Positions 42,337-52,400 are shown, numbered from the stretch's first letter. The stretch: 64,000 nucleotides of DNA from Pseudomonas sp. MWU13-2100 (GCF_023242365.1 NZ_JALLIX010000019.1:49625-113624); one strand, 5' to 3'. Numbers and translations: made by a program. The notes: generated by a model from the sequence alone, not told the origin.

Positions 42337-44349
42337 TCAATGGATGCCGACGAGTTGCTGCTCATGCAGCAGGACCTCGTCGCACTTGGGACAAAACTCA
42401 TGTTCGCCATCGAGGTAGCCATGCACCGGGCAGATGGAGAACGTCGGGGTCACCGTCAGGTACGGCAGGCGAAAGCGCCCGAGCGCCCGGCGCACCAGCT
42501 GCTTGCAGGCCTCGGTCGAGGAAATCCGCTCGGCCATGTAAAGGTGCAACACCGTGCCGCCGGTGTATTTGCATTGCAGCTCGTCCTGCAACTCCAGGGC
42601 CTCGAAGGGATCGTCGGTATAGCCCACCGGCAGTTGCGAGGAGTTGGTGTAATACGGCGCCTGGCGCGTGCCGGCCTGGAGAATGTCCGGGTAGCGCTTG
42701 AGATCTTCCTTGGCGAAACGGTAGGTGGTGCCTTCCGCCGGCGTCGCCTCGAGGTTGTAGAGGTGGCCGGTCTGCTCCTGGAAGCGCACCAGGGTCGCGC
42801 GGACATGGTCCAGCAGCATCAGGGCGAACGCACGGCCTTGGGCGGTGTGCATGCCGTCCTGGTCGCCACTGAAGTTGCGCAGCATTTCATGCAGGCCGTT
42901 GAGGCCGATGGTGGAAAAGTGATTGCGCAAGGTCCCCAGGTAACGCTTGGTATAGGGGTACAAACCGGCGTCCATATGGTGCTGGATCACCTTGCGCTTG
43001 ACCTCCAGGCTCTCCATCGCCAGTTCCATCAGGCTGTCCAGGCGCTGCAACAGGCCGCTGGTATCACCCTCGAACAGATAACCCAGGCGCGCGCAGTTGA
43101 GGGTCACCACGCCCAACGAACCGGTCTGTTCCGCCGAGCCGAACAGGCCACCGCCACGTTTGAGCAACTCGCGGACATCCAGCTGCAATCGACAACACAT
43201 CGAGCGCACCTGGTTGGGCTGCATGTCCGAGTTGAGGAAGTTCTGGAAATACGGCAGCCCGTAGCGGGCGGTCATTTCGAACAGGCGCTCGGCGTTCTCG
43301 CTGTCCCAGGGAAAATCATGGGTGATGTTGTAGGTCGGGATGGGAAAGGTGAACACCCGGCCCTTGGCGTCGCCGGCCTGCATCACTTCGATATAGGCAC
43401 GGTTGAGCAGGTCCATTTCGACTTGCAGGTCGCCATAGGCAAAGGGCATTTCCTCGCCACCTATTATCGGGATCTGCTCGCGCAGGTCTTCCGGGCAGAC
43501 CCAGTCGAAGGTCAGGTTGGTAAAGGGCGTCTGGGTCCCCCAGCGCGACGGCACATTGAGGTTGTAGATAAACTCCTGAAGCGCCTGTCGTACCTGCGAG
43601 TAGCTCAGGCAATCCTTGCGCACATAGGGTGCCAGGTAGGTGTCGAACGAGCTGAACGCCTGGGCACCGGCCCATTCGTTCTGCAGGGTGCCGAGGAAAT
43701 TCACCATCTGTCCCAGGGCGCTGCTCAGGTGTTTCGGCGGCCCGGCCTCAACGCGCCCGGGCACGCCATTGAGGCCCTCATGCAACAGCGTGCGCAGCGA
43801 CCAGCCGGCACAATAGCCAGCCAGCATGTCGAGGTCATGTATGTGCAGGTCGGCCTCGCGGTGCGCCTGGCCGATGGCTTCGCTGTAGACCTCGTCCAGC
43901 CAATAATTGGCGGTGACCTTGCCCGACACGTTGAGTACCAGGCCGCCGAGCGAGTAGCCCTGGTTGGCGTTGGCTTGCACTCGCCAGTCTTCCCGGTCCA
44001 GGTATTCGTTCATCGAGGTCGCCACTTCGACCAGGGTCCGGCGGTCACGGCGCAAGCGCCCGTGCTGTTCGCGGTAGACGATATAGGCACGCATGGCGAG
44101 GAAAAAACCGGCGTCCATCAACACCCGCTCGACCCGATCCTGGATCTGCTCGACATGCAGCCTCGGCAGCCCTTCCAAGTGGGCCAGTACGGTTTGCAGC
44201 AAGCCTTCGACTTCAACCGCGCCGTACTCCCCGCTGGCCTTGCCGGCGGCGATCAACGCCTGACGGATCTTGTCGGCATCGAAGGCAACCCGCGTGCCGT
44301 CGCGTTTGTGCAAGCGGTTACATCCCACTGAGATCAGCGTGCTCTGCAT
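42337..44349 (-). CDS. nrdD: Class III (anaerobic) ribonucleotide reductase, large chain without glycyl-radical domain
   Basis: 670 residues from the ATG of MQSTLISVGCNRLHKRDG, preceded by GGAGG. An ATP-cone (about residues 13-95) precedes the ten-stranded barrel: LHIHDLDMLAGYCAGWSLRT, LTFDWVCPEDLREQIPIIGG and the catalytic-loop region SLGVVTLNCARLGYL. It ends with the metal segment FSICPVHGYLDGEHEFCPKC and then stops after DEVLLHEQQLVGIH. The glycyl-radical segment that normally follows is in the next gene. Expression should be anaerobic: an ANR box and paired NrdR boxes lie upstream. Confidence 0.92.
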   Translation of the reverse strand: MQSTLISVGCNRLHKRDGTRVAFDADKIRQALIAAGKASGEYGAVEVEGLLQTVLAHLEGLPRLHVEQIQDRVERVLMDAGFFLAMRAYIVYREQHGRLRRDRRTLVEVATSMNEYLDREDWRVQANANQGYSLGGLVLNVSGKVTANYWLDEVYSEAIGQAHREADLHIHDLDMLAGYCAGWSLRTLLHEGLNGVPGRVEAGPPKHLSSALGQMVNFLGTLQNEWAGAQAFSSFDTYLAPYVRKDCLSYSQVRQALQEFIYNLNVPSRWGTQTPFTNLTFDWVCPEDLREQIPIIGGEEMPFAYGDLQVEMDLLNRAYIEVMQAGDAKGRVFTFPIPTYNITHDFPWDSENAERLFEMTARYGLPYFQNFLNSDMQPNQVRSMCCRLQLDVRELLKRGGGLFGSAEQTGSLGVVTLNCARLGYLFEGDTSGLLQRLDSLMELAMESLEVKRKVIQHHMDAGLYPYTKRYLGTLRNHFSTIGLNGLHEMLRNFSGDQDGMHTAQGRAFALMLLDHVRATLVRFQEQTGHLYNLEATPAEGTTYRFAKEDLKRYPDILQAGTRQAPYYTNSSQLPVGYTDDPFEALELQDELQCKYTGGTVLHLYMAERISSTEACKQLVRRALGRFRLPYLTVTPTFSICPVHGYLDGEHEFCPKCDEVLLHEQQLVGIH

Positions 44350-44360
44350 TCGGCCTCCAG

Positions 44361-44407
44361 ACACTACATATAGATATTTAAAATACAAAAAACACAATAT
44401 GCAGTAG
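44361..44407 (-). promoter_or_regulatory. Tandem NrdR boxes in the nrdD promoter
   Basis: ACACTACATATAGATA (44361-44376) and ACACAATATGCAGTAG (44392-44407) resemble the NrdR consensus acaCwAtATaTwGtgt and start 31 bases apart, three helical turns, as in known nrd promoters. The second box touches a -10-like TAGTAT (44413-44408 on the minus strand), fitting repression by NrdR when deoxynucleotides are plentiful. Confidence 0.65.
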
Positions 44408-44435
44408 ATACTACGGACGAAGCGCAGCGCTGCAA

Positions 44436-44449
44436 TTGATCGACATCAA
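44436..44449 (-). promoter_or_regulatory. ANR/FNR box of the nrdD promoter
   Basis: TTGAT-CGAC-ATCAA is a perfect ANR box. With TAGTAT at 44408-44413 as the -10, its centre lies about 41.5 bases before the inferred start near 44401, the classic class II activator position. Confidence 0.8.
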
Positions 44450-44460
44450 GAATCGCGGGC

Positions 44461-44492
44461 AAAAAAAGGCCGCCCCCCGGCGGCCAAAAAAA
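44461..44492 (-). terminator. Rho-independent terminator after moaA
   Basis: GGCCGCC / GGCGGCC with a CCCC loop is flanked by seven A on each side, giving a U-run after the stem on the minus strand. It lies eight bases past the moaA stop and separates the nar operon from the nrdD promoter. Confidence 0.9.
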
Positions 44493-44499
44493 CTACGCT

Positions 44500-45492
44500 T
44501 CAACCACCACTCATATTCATGAACCGGACGATCTGCACCTCCCCTTCGGGGCTGAAATCGTGACGCAGTGGCTTGCGCCGCAGCGCCTGTTGCACCGCCT
44601 TGATCAGCGGTTGGTCGTCCAGCGGATAACGCCGCAGCAAACCGCGCAGATCCAGCGCGTCGTCCTGGCCCAGACAGAGCAGCAAGCGCCCTTCAACGGT
44701 CATTCGCACCCGGTTGCAACTGCCGCAGAAGTTGTGGCTGTTGGGTGAAATGAAGCCGATACGGGTCTCGGGATGGCGCTCCAGGCGCACATAGCGTGCC
44801 GGACCACCGCTGTTTTCGGTGCTGTCGAGCAAGCGATGCCGACTGGCGATCAGCGCCCGCACTTCGTCGCTGGAGCAGAACGACTCGCCCCGGGAACGAC
44901 CGACATCACCCAAGGGCATTTCCTCGATAAAACTGATATCGATGCGCTGATCGATGGCGTATTGCACCAATGCCGGGATCTCATCGAAGTTGCGCCCTTT
45001 CATCACCACACAGTTGAGCTTGATCCGCTCGAACCCGGCGCCGCGCGCGGCTTCAATGCCATCCAGCACCTGATCGAGATCGCCGTTGCGGGTGATCGAG
45101 CGAAACTTCTCGCCGTCCAGGCTATCAAGGCTGATGTTCATCCGCTTGACCCCGGCTTCCGCCAGCGGCCGCGCCAGCCGGCCCAGTTGCGAGCCGTTGC
45201 TGGTCATCACCAGTTCGCGCAAGCCGGGCAAGGCGGCGATCGTGCGGCACAGGCCGAGAATACCCGGGCGAATCAGCGGCTCGCCACCGGTCAGACGGAT
45301 CTTGCGCACGCCGAGGCCGACGAACAGCGCCGCCAGGCGCTGCAACTCCTCCAGGGTCAGCACCTGCTGACGCGGCAGGAAGGTCATGTTCTTGGCCATG
45401 CAATACACACAGCGAAAATCACAACGGTCCGTCACCGACATCCGCAGATAGTCGATCTGGCGCCCGAATCCATCCTGCATCCCAGTGCTCAT
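44500..45492 (-). CDS. moaA: GTP 3',8-cyclase, molybdenum cofactor biosynthesis
   Basis: 330 residues from the ATG of MSTGMQDGFGRQIDYLRMSV. The radical-SAM cluster is in CDFRCVYCMAKNMTF, the second cluster in CGSCNRVRMTVEGRLLLC, and the C-terminus ends in the functional Gly-Gly. It starts molybdopterin synthesis from GTP. As the last gene of the nar operon it corresponds to the nar-linked moaA1 of P. aeruginosa and supplies cofactor for NarG under nitrate-respiring conditions. Confidence 0.94.
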   Translation of the reverse strand: MSTGMQDGFGRQIDYLRMSVTDRCDFRCVYCMAKNMTFLPRQQVLTLEELQRLAALFVGLGVRKIRLTGGEPLIRPGILGLCRTIAALPGLRELVMTSNGSQLGRLARPLAEAGVKRMNISLDSLDGEKFRSITRNGDLDQVLDGIEAARGAGFERIKLNCVVMKGRNFDEIPALVQYAIDQRIDISFIEEMPLGDVGRSRGESFCSSDEVRALIASRHRLLDSTENSGGPARYVRLERHPETRIGFISPNSHNFCGSCNRVRMTVEGRLLLCLGQDDALDLRGLLRRYPLDDQPLIKAVQQALRRKPLRHDFSPEGEVQIVRFMNMSGG

Positions 45493-45517
45493 CGCGTTCT
45501 CCCGGTTGGCCAAGTCG

Positions 45518-46483
45518 TCACTGCACCAGCGGTGAGTCGGCACCCTGCAGGCGAATGCCGCGAATATCCGCCGCACCGATCAGGGTTTGCAGGTACTGCA
45601 CCAGGGCTTTTTGCCAGACACCCTGCTGCAATTGCGTGCGAATCGCCGTCGACACCGCTTCATAGGGCAACGGCTGGCCTTCGATCCGCTGGTCGACACT
45701 GACCACATGCCAGCCGTAGCGGCTTTCCAGGGGTTTGCCGGCCAGTCCCGGGGCCAGGGTGAACAACTGGCGCTCGAACTCCGGCACGGTCTGACCCTTG
45801 CTGATCTGCCCCAGGGAACCGCCCTGGGCCTTCGACGGACACGCCGAATAGCTCACGGCCAGCTCGGCGAAACTGCCGGGCACATCCTCCAGGCGCTGCA
45901 GCAGGGTTTCGGCTTGATCGCGGGCCAGCACCCGGGCCTCGGCATCGTCCGGGGCACACTCGAGCAGGATATGCCGCACCGCCAGCAACGGGGCGCTGTG
46001 GAAGCGGTCCCGGTTGTTGTCGTAGTAACGCAGGCACGTAGCTTCGTCACACTGCGGAACCTGCACCTCGCGCTCGAGCAACAAGCGTGTCGCGGCCTCC
46101 TCTTCGTTCTCGCCGGCACCGACCTGCAGCGCCAGGCCCAGCTCGGCGATACGCTGTTGCAGCAACTCGCGGATCACCAGCGCCCGGGCGGCCTGGTACA
46201 GCGCCTCCTCACGGCTTTCAGCCGGGTGATATTGCAGCTCCTGGGCCAACGCCTGCGGGCTGATCGATACCGCGTTGACGCTGATGATCGGCCACTCCTG
46301 CTCGCTACTGGCGATCAACTGCGCCGGGGCCTCATCGGTCCCCGCCGGTTCCGGTGCAAGCGCTTCGAACTGCACCGCCCCGGGCGCGACAACGTCGGCC
46401 GGCGCGGGCGCCGAGGCCTGGGTTGAAGATCCGCAGCCACCGCTGCCGCCTTTACCACCGCCACATCCACATCCACCTGACAT
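45518..46483 (-). CDS. PpiC-type peptidyl-prolyl isomerase of the nar operon
   Basis: 321 residues from the ATG of MSGGCGCGGGKGG. The first 20 residues are nearly all Gly, Cys and Ser with three Cys, followed by an Ala/Pro-rich linker. After a helical NifM/SurA-like region comes a parvulin domain (about 205-290): AVRHILLECAPDDAE, FAELAVSYSACPSKAQGGSLG and RYGWHVVSVDQRI. There is no signal peptide, so it should act in the cytoplasm, perhaps on NarG or NarH folding. P. aeruginosa has a like gene at the same place. Confidence 0.88.
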   Translation of the reverse strand: MSGGCGCGGGKGGSGGCGSSTQASAPAPADVVAPGAVQFEALAPEPAGTDEAPAQLIASSEQEWPIISVNAVSISPQALAQELQYHPAESREEALYQAARALVIRELLQQRIAELGLALQVGAGENEEEAATRLLLEREVQVPQCDEATCLRYYDNNRDRFHSAPLLAVRHILLECAPDDAEARVLARDQAETLLQRLEDVPGSFAELAVSYSACPSKAQGGSLGQISKGQTVPEFERQLFTLAPGLAGKPLESRYGWHVVSVDQRIEGQPLPYEAVSTAIRTQLQQGVWQKALVQYLQTLIGAADIRGIRLQGADSPLVQ

Positions 46484-46493
46484 GATTATCTCC

Positions 46494-47174
46494 TCAGATT
46501 TTCTGCCGAACGATTTGATAACGACGTCCCAGGTACCAGATCGGCGCACTGACGATGTGCACCAGCCGGGTAAAGGGGAACAGCACGAACAGGGTCAAAC
46601 CGAGAAACACATGCAGTTTGTAGATCAGGCCGACCGGGGCGATGGACGCCGCCGCTTCCGTCGGACGCAACAACACGGTGTTCTGCGCCCAATCGGCAAG
46701 CAGCACCATCACCGAACCGTCCATATGCTCGGTGGACGCGACGATCGTCAGCAGACCGAGCACCAGTTGCACCAGCAGCACCAGCAGTACCAGGATGTCC
46801 GAGGCGCTGGAGGTGGCGCGAACCCGTGGGTCGCTCAGCCGCCGATTGACCAGCATCAGCAGGCCGACCAGGCACAACAGGCCGAACAACCCGCCGGAGA
46901 CCATCGCCAGCAGTTGCTTGTTCTCGGTGCTGATCAGATGGTGATAGACCGCCGAGGGCGTCAGCAGCCCGACGAAATGCCCGGCCAGAATGAACAACAC
47001 CCCGATATGGAAGAAGTTGCTTGCCACGCGCATCCCGCGCTGGTTGAGCATCTGGCTGGAGCCGGCCTTCCAGGTGTACTGCGACAGGTCGAAGCGTGCC
47101 CAGCTACCGATCAGGCAGATCGCCACGGCCACATAGGGATAGACCCCGAACAACAACAGGTTCCAGTTAGACAT
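46494..47174 (-). CDS. narI: Respiratory nitrate reductase, gamma (cytochrome b) subunit
   Basis: 226 residues with five membrane segments, starting MSNWNLLLFGVYPYVAVAIC. Haem-ligand His residues are expected in SNFFHIGVLFILAGHFVG and in YKLHVFLGLTLFVLFPFTRLVH. It takes electrons from quinol at the outer face and passes them to NarH. Its ATG lies eight bases inside the narJ end. Confidence 0.94.
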   Translation of the reverse strand: MSNWNLLLFGVYPYVAVAICLIGSWARFDLSQYTWKAGSSQMLNQRGMRVASNFFHIGVLFILAGHFVGLLTPSAVYHHLISTENKQLLAMVSGGLFGLLCLVGLLMLVNRRLSDPRVRATSSASDILVLLVLLVQLVLGLLTIVASTEHMDGSVMVLLADWAQNTVLLRPTEAAASIAPVGLIYKLHVFLGLTLFVLFPFTRLVHIVSAPIWYLGRRYQIVRQKI

Positions 47175-47922
47175 TACCGACCTCCACGGCCGGCGCGGCG
47201 GCCAGCCCTTCATGCTGAAAATCCACCCAGTGCAACGGCACCGCGCTTTCTTCCCGGGCCTTGCCCGGGGCACTTGGCAGCGAACCGCAACGGTCCTGTT
47301 GCTCGGCCTGGAGGAAGTCCACCGCCTCCTCCTCCCAGACCTTGTCCAGCGCCTCCAACGAGTCGTCCCGCGGCTCGGCGGCGACTTGCGCGCGCAGCTC
47401 GGCCACCGCCTGCAAGGGTTCGGCGCCGGCAATCTGCAGCAAGGCCCGGAAGCAACTGGCATAGGCGCTCTCACGCTCATCCAGACGAGCCGCGAGCAAG
47501 GCCAGCAGGTGCGCGACATCGGCAAGGCCCTCGCGGGCCTCGAGGTCTTCGCGAGTGGAGAGGAACTCCAGGTACAACGGGATATAGTCGGGCAGCTCCT
47601 TGACGCCGATGGCAAAGCCGGCGGCTTCGTATTGCGCCATCATGTCGACCATCGCCTGGCCGCGGTCACGGGACTCGCCGTGCACATGTTCGAACAGCAG
47701 CAGCGACAGCGAGCGTCCGCGACCGAACAGCGCACCGTAGTGCTCCTGTCCGTCCATCAGGTCGTTGGCGCAGATCAGTTCGAGCAATTCGAACAACGCA
47801 CCGCGCTGCGTCGGGCTGATTTCCCGGGCCTGGATGATCGCCTGTTCCAGTTCGTCACGGCCACTCACCAGGGTTTCGGTGGGATAGTCGAGCAGCAGCG
47901 AAATCACTTTGAGAATGCGCAT
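47167..47922 (-). CDS. narJ: Nitrate reductase molybdenum cofactor assembly chaperone
   Basis: 251 residues. The second of two ATGs (47922) is preferred, because GGAGG is seven bases away, while the first overlaps the narH stop with only two bases of spacing. The helical chaperone has MRILKVISLLLDYPTETL, LFEHVHGESRDRGQAMVDM and LPDYIPLYLEFLSTR. It holds NarGH until the cofactor is inserted and is not part of the final enzyme. Confidence 0.93.
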   Translation of the reverse strand: MRILKVISLLLDYPTETLVSGRDELEQAIIQAREISPTQRGALFELLELICANDLMDGQEHYGALFGRGRSLSLLLFEHVHGESRDRGQAMVDMMAQYEAAGFAIGVKELPDYIPLYLEFLSTREDLEAREGLADVAHLLALLAARLDERESAYASCFRALLQIAGAEPLQAVAELRAQVAAEPRDDSLEALDKVWEEEAVDFLQAEQQDRCGSLPSAPGKAREESAVPLHWVDFQHEGLAAAPAVEVGNV

Positions 47923-47924
47923 GC

Positions 47925-49463
47925 TCATTCCTCCCACAACTGCACGGTTTTCAGGATGTCGCGGCGATTGGCCTTCTTCGCGCCGAACATGTTGGTGTCG
48001 GAACTGCCGCTACAGCCGCTGCCGAAACTGAAGCCACAACCGGAGCGTTCGGCAAAGGCGTCGCTCATGGCGTCTTCACGGTGCGCGCTGGGCACGACAA
48101 AGCGGTCCTCGTAGTTGGCGATCGCCAGGTAGCGATACATTTCCTCGACCTGGGCCACGCTCAAGCCGACATCCGCCAGCACTTGCAGGTCCTGGACCCC
48201 GTCGACCTGCTCGGAACGTTTGTAGGCGCGCATCGCCAGCAAGCGTTTCAAGGCGCGCTTGACCGGTTTCTCATCGCCCGCCGTCAGCAGGTTGGCCAGG
48301 TAGCGCAGCGGAATGCGCAGGCTGTCGACATCCGGGATCACCCCGTTCATGCCCACGGTGCCAGCGGTCGCGGCATTCTGGATCGGCGACAGTGGCGGCA
48401 CGTACCAGACCATCGGCAAGGTGCGGTATTCCGGGTGCAGCGGCAGCGCGAGCTTCCAGTCCACGGCCATTTTGTAGACCGGCGAACGTTGCGCCGAATC
48501 GATCACCGACTGCGGCACGCCATCGGCCAGGGCCTGGCGGATCACCGCCGGGTCGTTCGGATCGAGGAAGATCTCCAGTTGTTTCTCGTACAGATCCTGC
48601 TCATTGGCGGTGCTCGCCACTTCGGCGATACGGTCGGCGTCGTACAGCAGCACCCCGAGGTAGCGAATGCGCCCGACGCAGGTTTCGGCACAGACCGTCG
48701 GCATCCCGGCCTCGATACGCGGGTAGCAGAAAATGCACTTCTCGGACTTGCCGCTTTTCCAGTTGAAATAGATCTTCTTGTACGGGCAGCCGCTGATGCA
48801 CATGCGCCAGCCGCGACATTTCTCCTGGTCGATCAGGACAATCCCGTCTTCCTCGCGCTTGTAGATCGCCCCGCTCGGGCAGGACGCCGCGCACGCCGGG
48901 TTGAGGCAGTGCTCGCAGAGGCGCGGCAAATACATCATGAAGGTGTTTTCGTACTCGCCGTAGATGTCCGCCTGAATCTGGTCGAAGTTCTTGTCCTTGC
49001 GCCGCTTGGCAAACTCGGTACCGAGGATCTCCTCCCAGTTCGGGCCCCATTCGATTTTCTCCATGCGCTTGCCGGTGACGATCGAACGTGGCCGCGCGGT
49101 GGGCTGATGCTCGCCCAGCGGCGCGGTGTGCAGATGCTGGTAATCGAAATCGAAGGGCTCGTAGTAGTCATCGAGGCTGGGCAGGTCCGGGTTGGCGAAA
49201 ATATTCGCCAACACACGGAATTTGCCGCCGATCCGTGGGTTGATCGAGCCGTCGGCATTGCGGATCCAGCCGCCCTTCCACTTGTCCTGGTTTTCCCATT
49301 CCTTCGGGTAGCCGATCCCGGGTTTCGATTCGACGTTGTTGAACCAGGCGTACTCCATGCCTTCGCGGCTGGTCCAGACGTTCTTGCAGGTGATCGAGCA
49401 GGTGTGACAACCGATGCATTTGTCCAGGTTCAGGACCATGCCGATTTGTGAGCGAATCTTCAT
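47925..49463 (-). CDS. narH: Respiratory nitrate reductase, beta (iron-sulfur) subunit
   Basis: 512 residues from MKIRSQIGMVLNLDKCIGCH. Four cluster motifs are visible: CIGCHTCSITCKNVW, CEHCLNPACAASCPSGA, CRGWRMCISGCPYKK (Trp in place of one Cys, the [3Fe-4S] site) and CIFCYPRIEAGMPTVCAETC. The last 60 residues add a Gly/Cys-rich tail (SGCGFSFGSGCSGSS). It carries electrons from NarI to NarG on the cytoplasmic face. The narJ start overlaps its stop. Confidence 0.95.
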   Translation of the reverse strand: MKIRSQIGMVLNLDKCIGCHTCSITCKNVWTSREGMEYAWFNNVESKPGIGYPKEWENQDKWKGGWIRNADGSINPRIGGKFRVLANIFANPDLPSLDDYYEPFDFDYQHLHTAPLGEHQPTARPRSIVTGKRMEKIEWGPNWEEILGTEFAKRRKDKNFDQIQADIYGEYENTFMMYLPRLCEHCLNPACAASCPSGAIYKREEDGIVLIDQEKCRGWRMCISGCPYKKIYFNWKSGKSEKCIFCYPRIEAGMPTVCAETCVGRIRYLGVLLYDADRIAEVASTANEQDLYEKQLEIFLDPNDPAVIRQALADGVPQSVIDSAQRSPVYKMAVDWKLALPLHPEYRTLPMVWYVPPLSPIQNAATAGTVGMNGVIPDVDSLRIPLRYLANLLTAGDEKPVKRALKRLLAMRAYKRSEQVDGVQDLQVLADVGLSVAQVEEMYRYLAIANYEDRFVVPSAHREDAMSDAFAERSGCGFSFGSGCSGSSDTNMFGAKKANRRDILKTVQLWEE

Positions 49464-49474
49464 CTCAGTTCTCC

Positions 49475-52400
49475 TCAATCCAGCTCGGTCGGCAGGGGAC
49501 GCGGCAGGTCATCGCCGGACGAACCGTCGAGCCAGTCGACTTTGGCCATCTTGCGCACCACGACGAACTCGTCGCGGTTGCAACCGACCGTGCCGTAATA
49601 GTTGAAACCGTAGGCCTGCTGGGCATAGCCGCCGATCATATGGGTCGGCTTGAGCACCACCCGGGTGACCGAGTTGTGATGGCCGCCACGGGTCTTGGTG
49701 GTTTCCGACCCTGGCACGTTCACGATCCGCTCCTGGGCGTGGTACATCATCACCATGCCTTCCTTGACCCGCTGACTGACCACCGCCCGGGCGGTCAGCG
49801 CACCGTTGACGTTGAAGCATTCGATCCAGTCGTTGTCCTCGATGCCGGCGCGTTTCGCGTCGATTTCCGAAAGCCAGACAATCGGCCCGCCACGGCTGAG
49901 GGTGAGCATCAACAGGTTGTCGCTGTAGGTGCTGTGGATGCCCCATTTCTGGTGCGGGGTGATCCAGTTCAGGACGATTTCGATTTCGCCGTTGCCGCGC
50001 TTGCCTTTCACCCCTTCGATAGTCCGGGTGTTGACCGGCGGCCGGTAGCTCATCAGTTGCTCGCCGAAGGCCTGCATCCACGGGTGATCCTGGTAGAACT
50101 GCTGGCGGCCGGTGATGGTGCGCCATGGAATCGCTTCATGAACGTTGGTGTAGCCGGCGTTGTAACTGACGTGATCGTCCTCGAGCCCGGACCAGGTCGG
50201 GCTGGAAATGATCTTGCGCGGCTGCGCCTGGATATCGCGGAAGCGAATCGCCTCGTGGGCCTTGGACAGGGCCAGGTGACTGTGGTCGATGCCGGTGAAC
50301 TCGGACAGCGCGGCCCAGGCCTTCACCGCCACATGGCCATTGGTTTCCGGGGCCAGGGAGAGAATCACTTCAGCGGCGTCGATAGCCGTGTCGATCTTCG
50401 GCCGGCCCTGGCTGATGCCCGCCGCGCCTTCGCGGTAGTTCAGCTCGCCGAGGAATTTCACTTCCTCCTCGGTGTTCCAGTTGATGCCCTTGCCGCCGTT
50501 GCCGTGCTTCTCCAGCAGCGGCCCGAGGGAGCTGAACTGCTTGTAGATATTCGGGTAGTCACGCTCGACCACTTGCAGGTTCGGCGCGTTCTTGCCCGGC
50601 TGCGGGGCCACCCCGGCGGTTTTCCAGTCGGTGCCGCCGAATGGCTGGGCCAGTTCGCCGACGCTGTCATGCATCAGCGGTACGGTGACCAGATCCTGCT
50701 CGACACCCAGGTGCCCGACCGCCATGGCCGAGAACGACTTGGCAATGCCCTTGTAGATCTCCCAGTCCGAGCGCGATTCCCAGGCCGGATCGATGGCCGC
50801 CGACAGCGGATGGATGAACGGGTGCATGTCCGAGGTGTTCATGTCGTCCTTCTCGTACCAGGTTGCGGTCGGCAACACGATGTCCGAGTAGACGCAGGTC
50901 GAGGACATGCGGAAGTCCAGGGTCGTGACCAGGTCGAGCTTGCCGATGGCGCCTTCGTCGACCCATTCCGCCTCTTCCGGCTTGCAGTCGCCGACCTGGC
51001 CGATGTCTTCGTTCATCACCCCGTTCTTGGTGCCGAGCAGGTACTTGAGCATGTACTCGTGGCCCTTGCCCGAGGAGCCCAGCAGGTTCGAACGCCAGAT
51101 GAACATGTTGCGCGGGAAGTTCACCGGGCTGTCCGGCTGCTCGCAGGCAAAGCGCAGGGAACCGTCCTGCAGCGCCTTGACCACATAGTCCTTGGGCGGC
51201 AGGCCGGCGGCCGCGGCATCGCGGCAGATATGCAACGGATTGGTGTTCAACTGCGGGGCACTGGGCAACCAGCCGGCGCGCTCGGCGCGGATGTTGTAGT
51301 CCAGGGCATGCTCGGGGAACTGGCTCTTGTCGGCCAGCGGCGAGAGCACGTCGTGCATGCTCATTTTCTCGTGGCGCCACTGCGAACTGTGGGCGTAGAA
51401 GAAACTGGTGCCGTTCATCTGCCGTGGCGGACGGCTCCAGTCCAGGCCGAAGGCCAGGGGCAGCCAGCCACATTGCGGGCGCAGCTTTTCCTGACCGACA
51501 TAATGCGCCCAACCGCCACCGGTCTGGCCGACGCAACCGCAGAGCATGAGCATATTGATCAGCCCGCGGTAGTTCATGTCCATGTGGTACCAGTGGTTCA
51601 TCGCCGCGCCGACGATGATCATCGAGCGGCCACGGGTCTTGTCGGCGTTGTCGGCGAACTCACGGGCGATCTGGATCGCCTTCTCGCGGCTGACGCCGGT
51701 GATCTGTTCCTGCCAGGCCGGGGTCCCGGGGACACTGGCGTCGTCGTAGTCGCGGGCCACGTTGGCGCCGCCCAGGCCACGGTCAATCGCCAGGTTGGCC
51801 GCCGACAGGTCGAACACCGTGGCGACCTTGACCTGGCTGCCGTCCGCCAGGGTCAGGCTGTGCACCGGCACGCGGCGATATTGCACGGCCGCGCCGGCCA
51901 CATGCTGGAAGTGTTCCTGGGACTCGCCGGCAAAATACGGGAACGCCACTTCGGCAACACCATCGCCGATCAGGCTCAGTTTCAGATCGATCTCGCGCCC
52001 TTCCCCGCCTTCACGGGCAAGGATGTTCCACTTGCCCTTCTCGCCCCAGCGATAGCCGATGGAGCCCTGGGGTGAAACCAGTTCGCCGCTGGCATCCAGC
52101 GCGATGGTTTTCCATTCCGGGTTGTTCTCCTGGCCGAGGTTGTCGGTCAGGTCCGAGGCACGCAGGAAGCGGTCCGGTTGATACCCGGCACCCGGAGCGA
52201 CCCCAAGCATCGGCTTGAGCAGCACCAGTACCGGCAGGTCGGTGAAACGCTTGGCGTATTCGGTGAAATAGGCGCTTGGCTTGTCCAGGTGGAATTCTTT
52301 GAAGATCACATGGTTGAACGCCTGGGCCAGCGCCGCATCGGTGCCCTGCTTGGGGTTGAGCCAGAGATCGGTGAGCTTGGCCACTTCCGAATAGTCGGGG

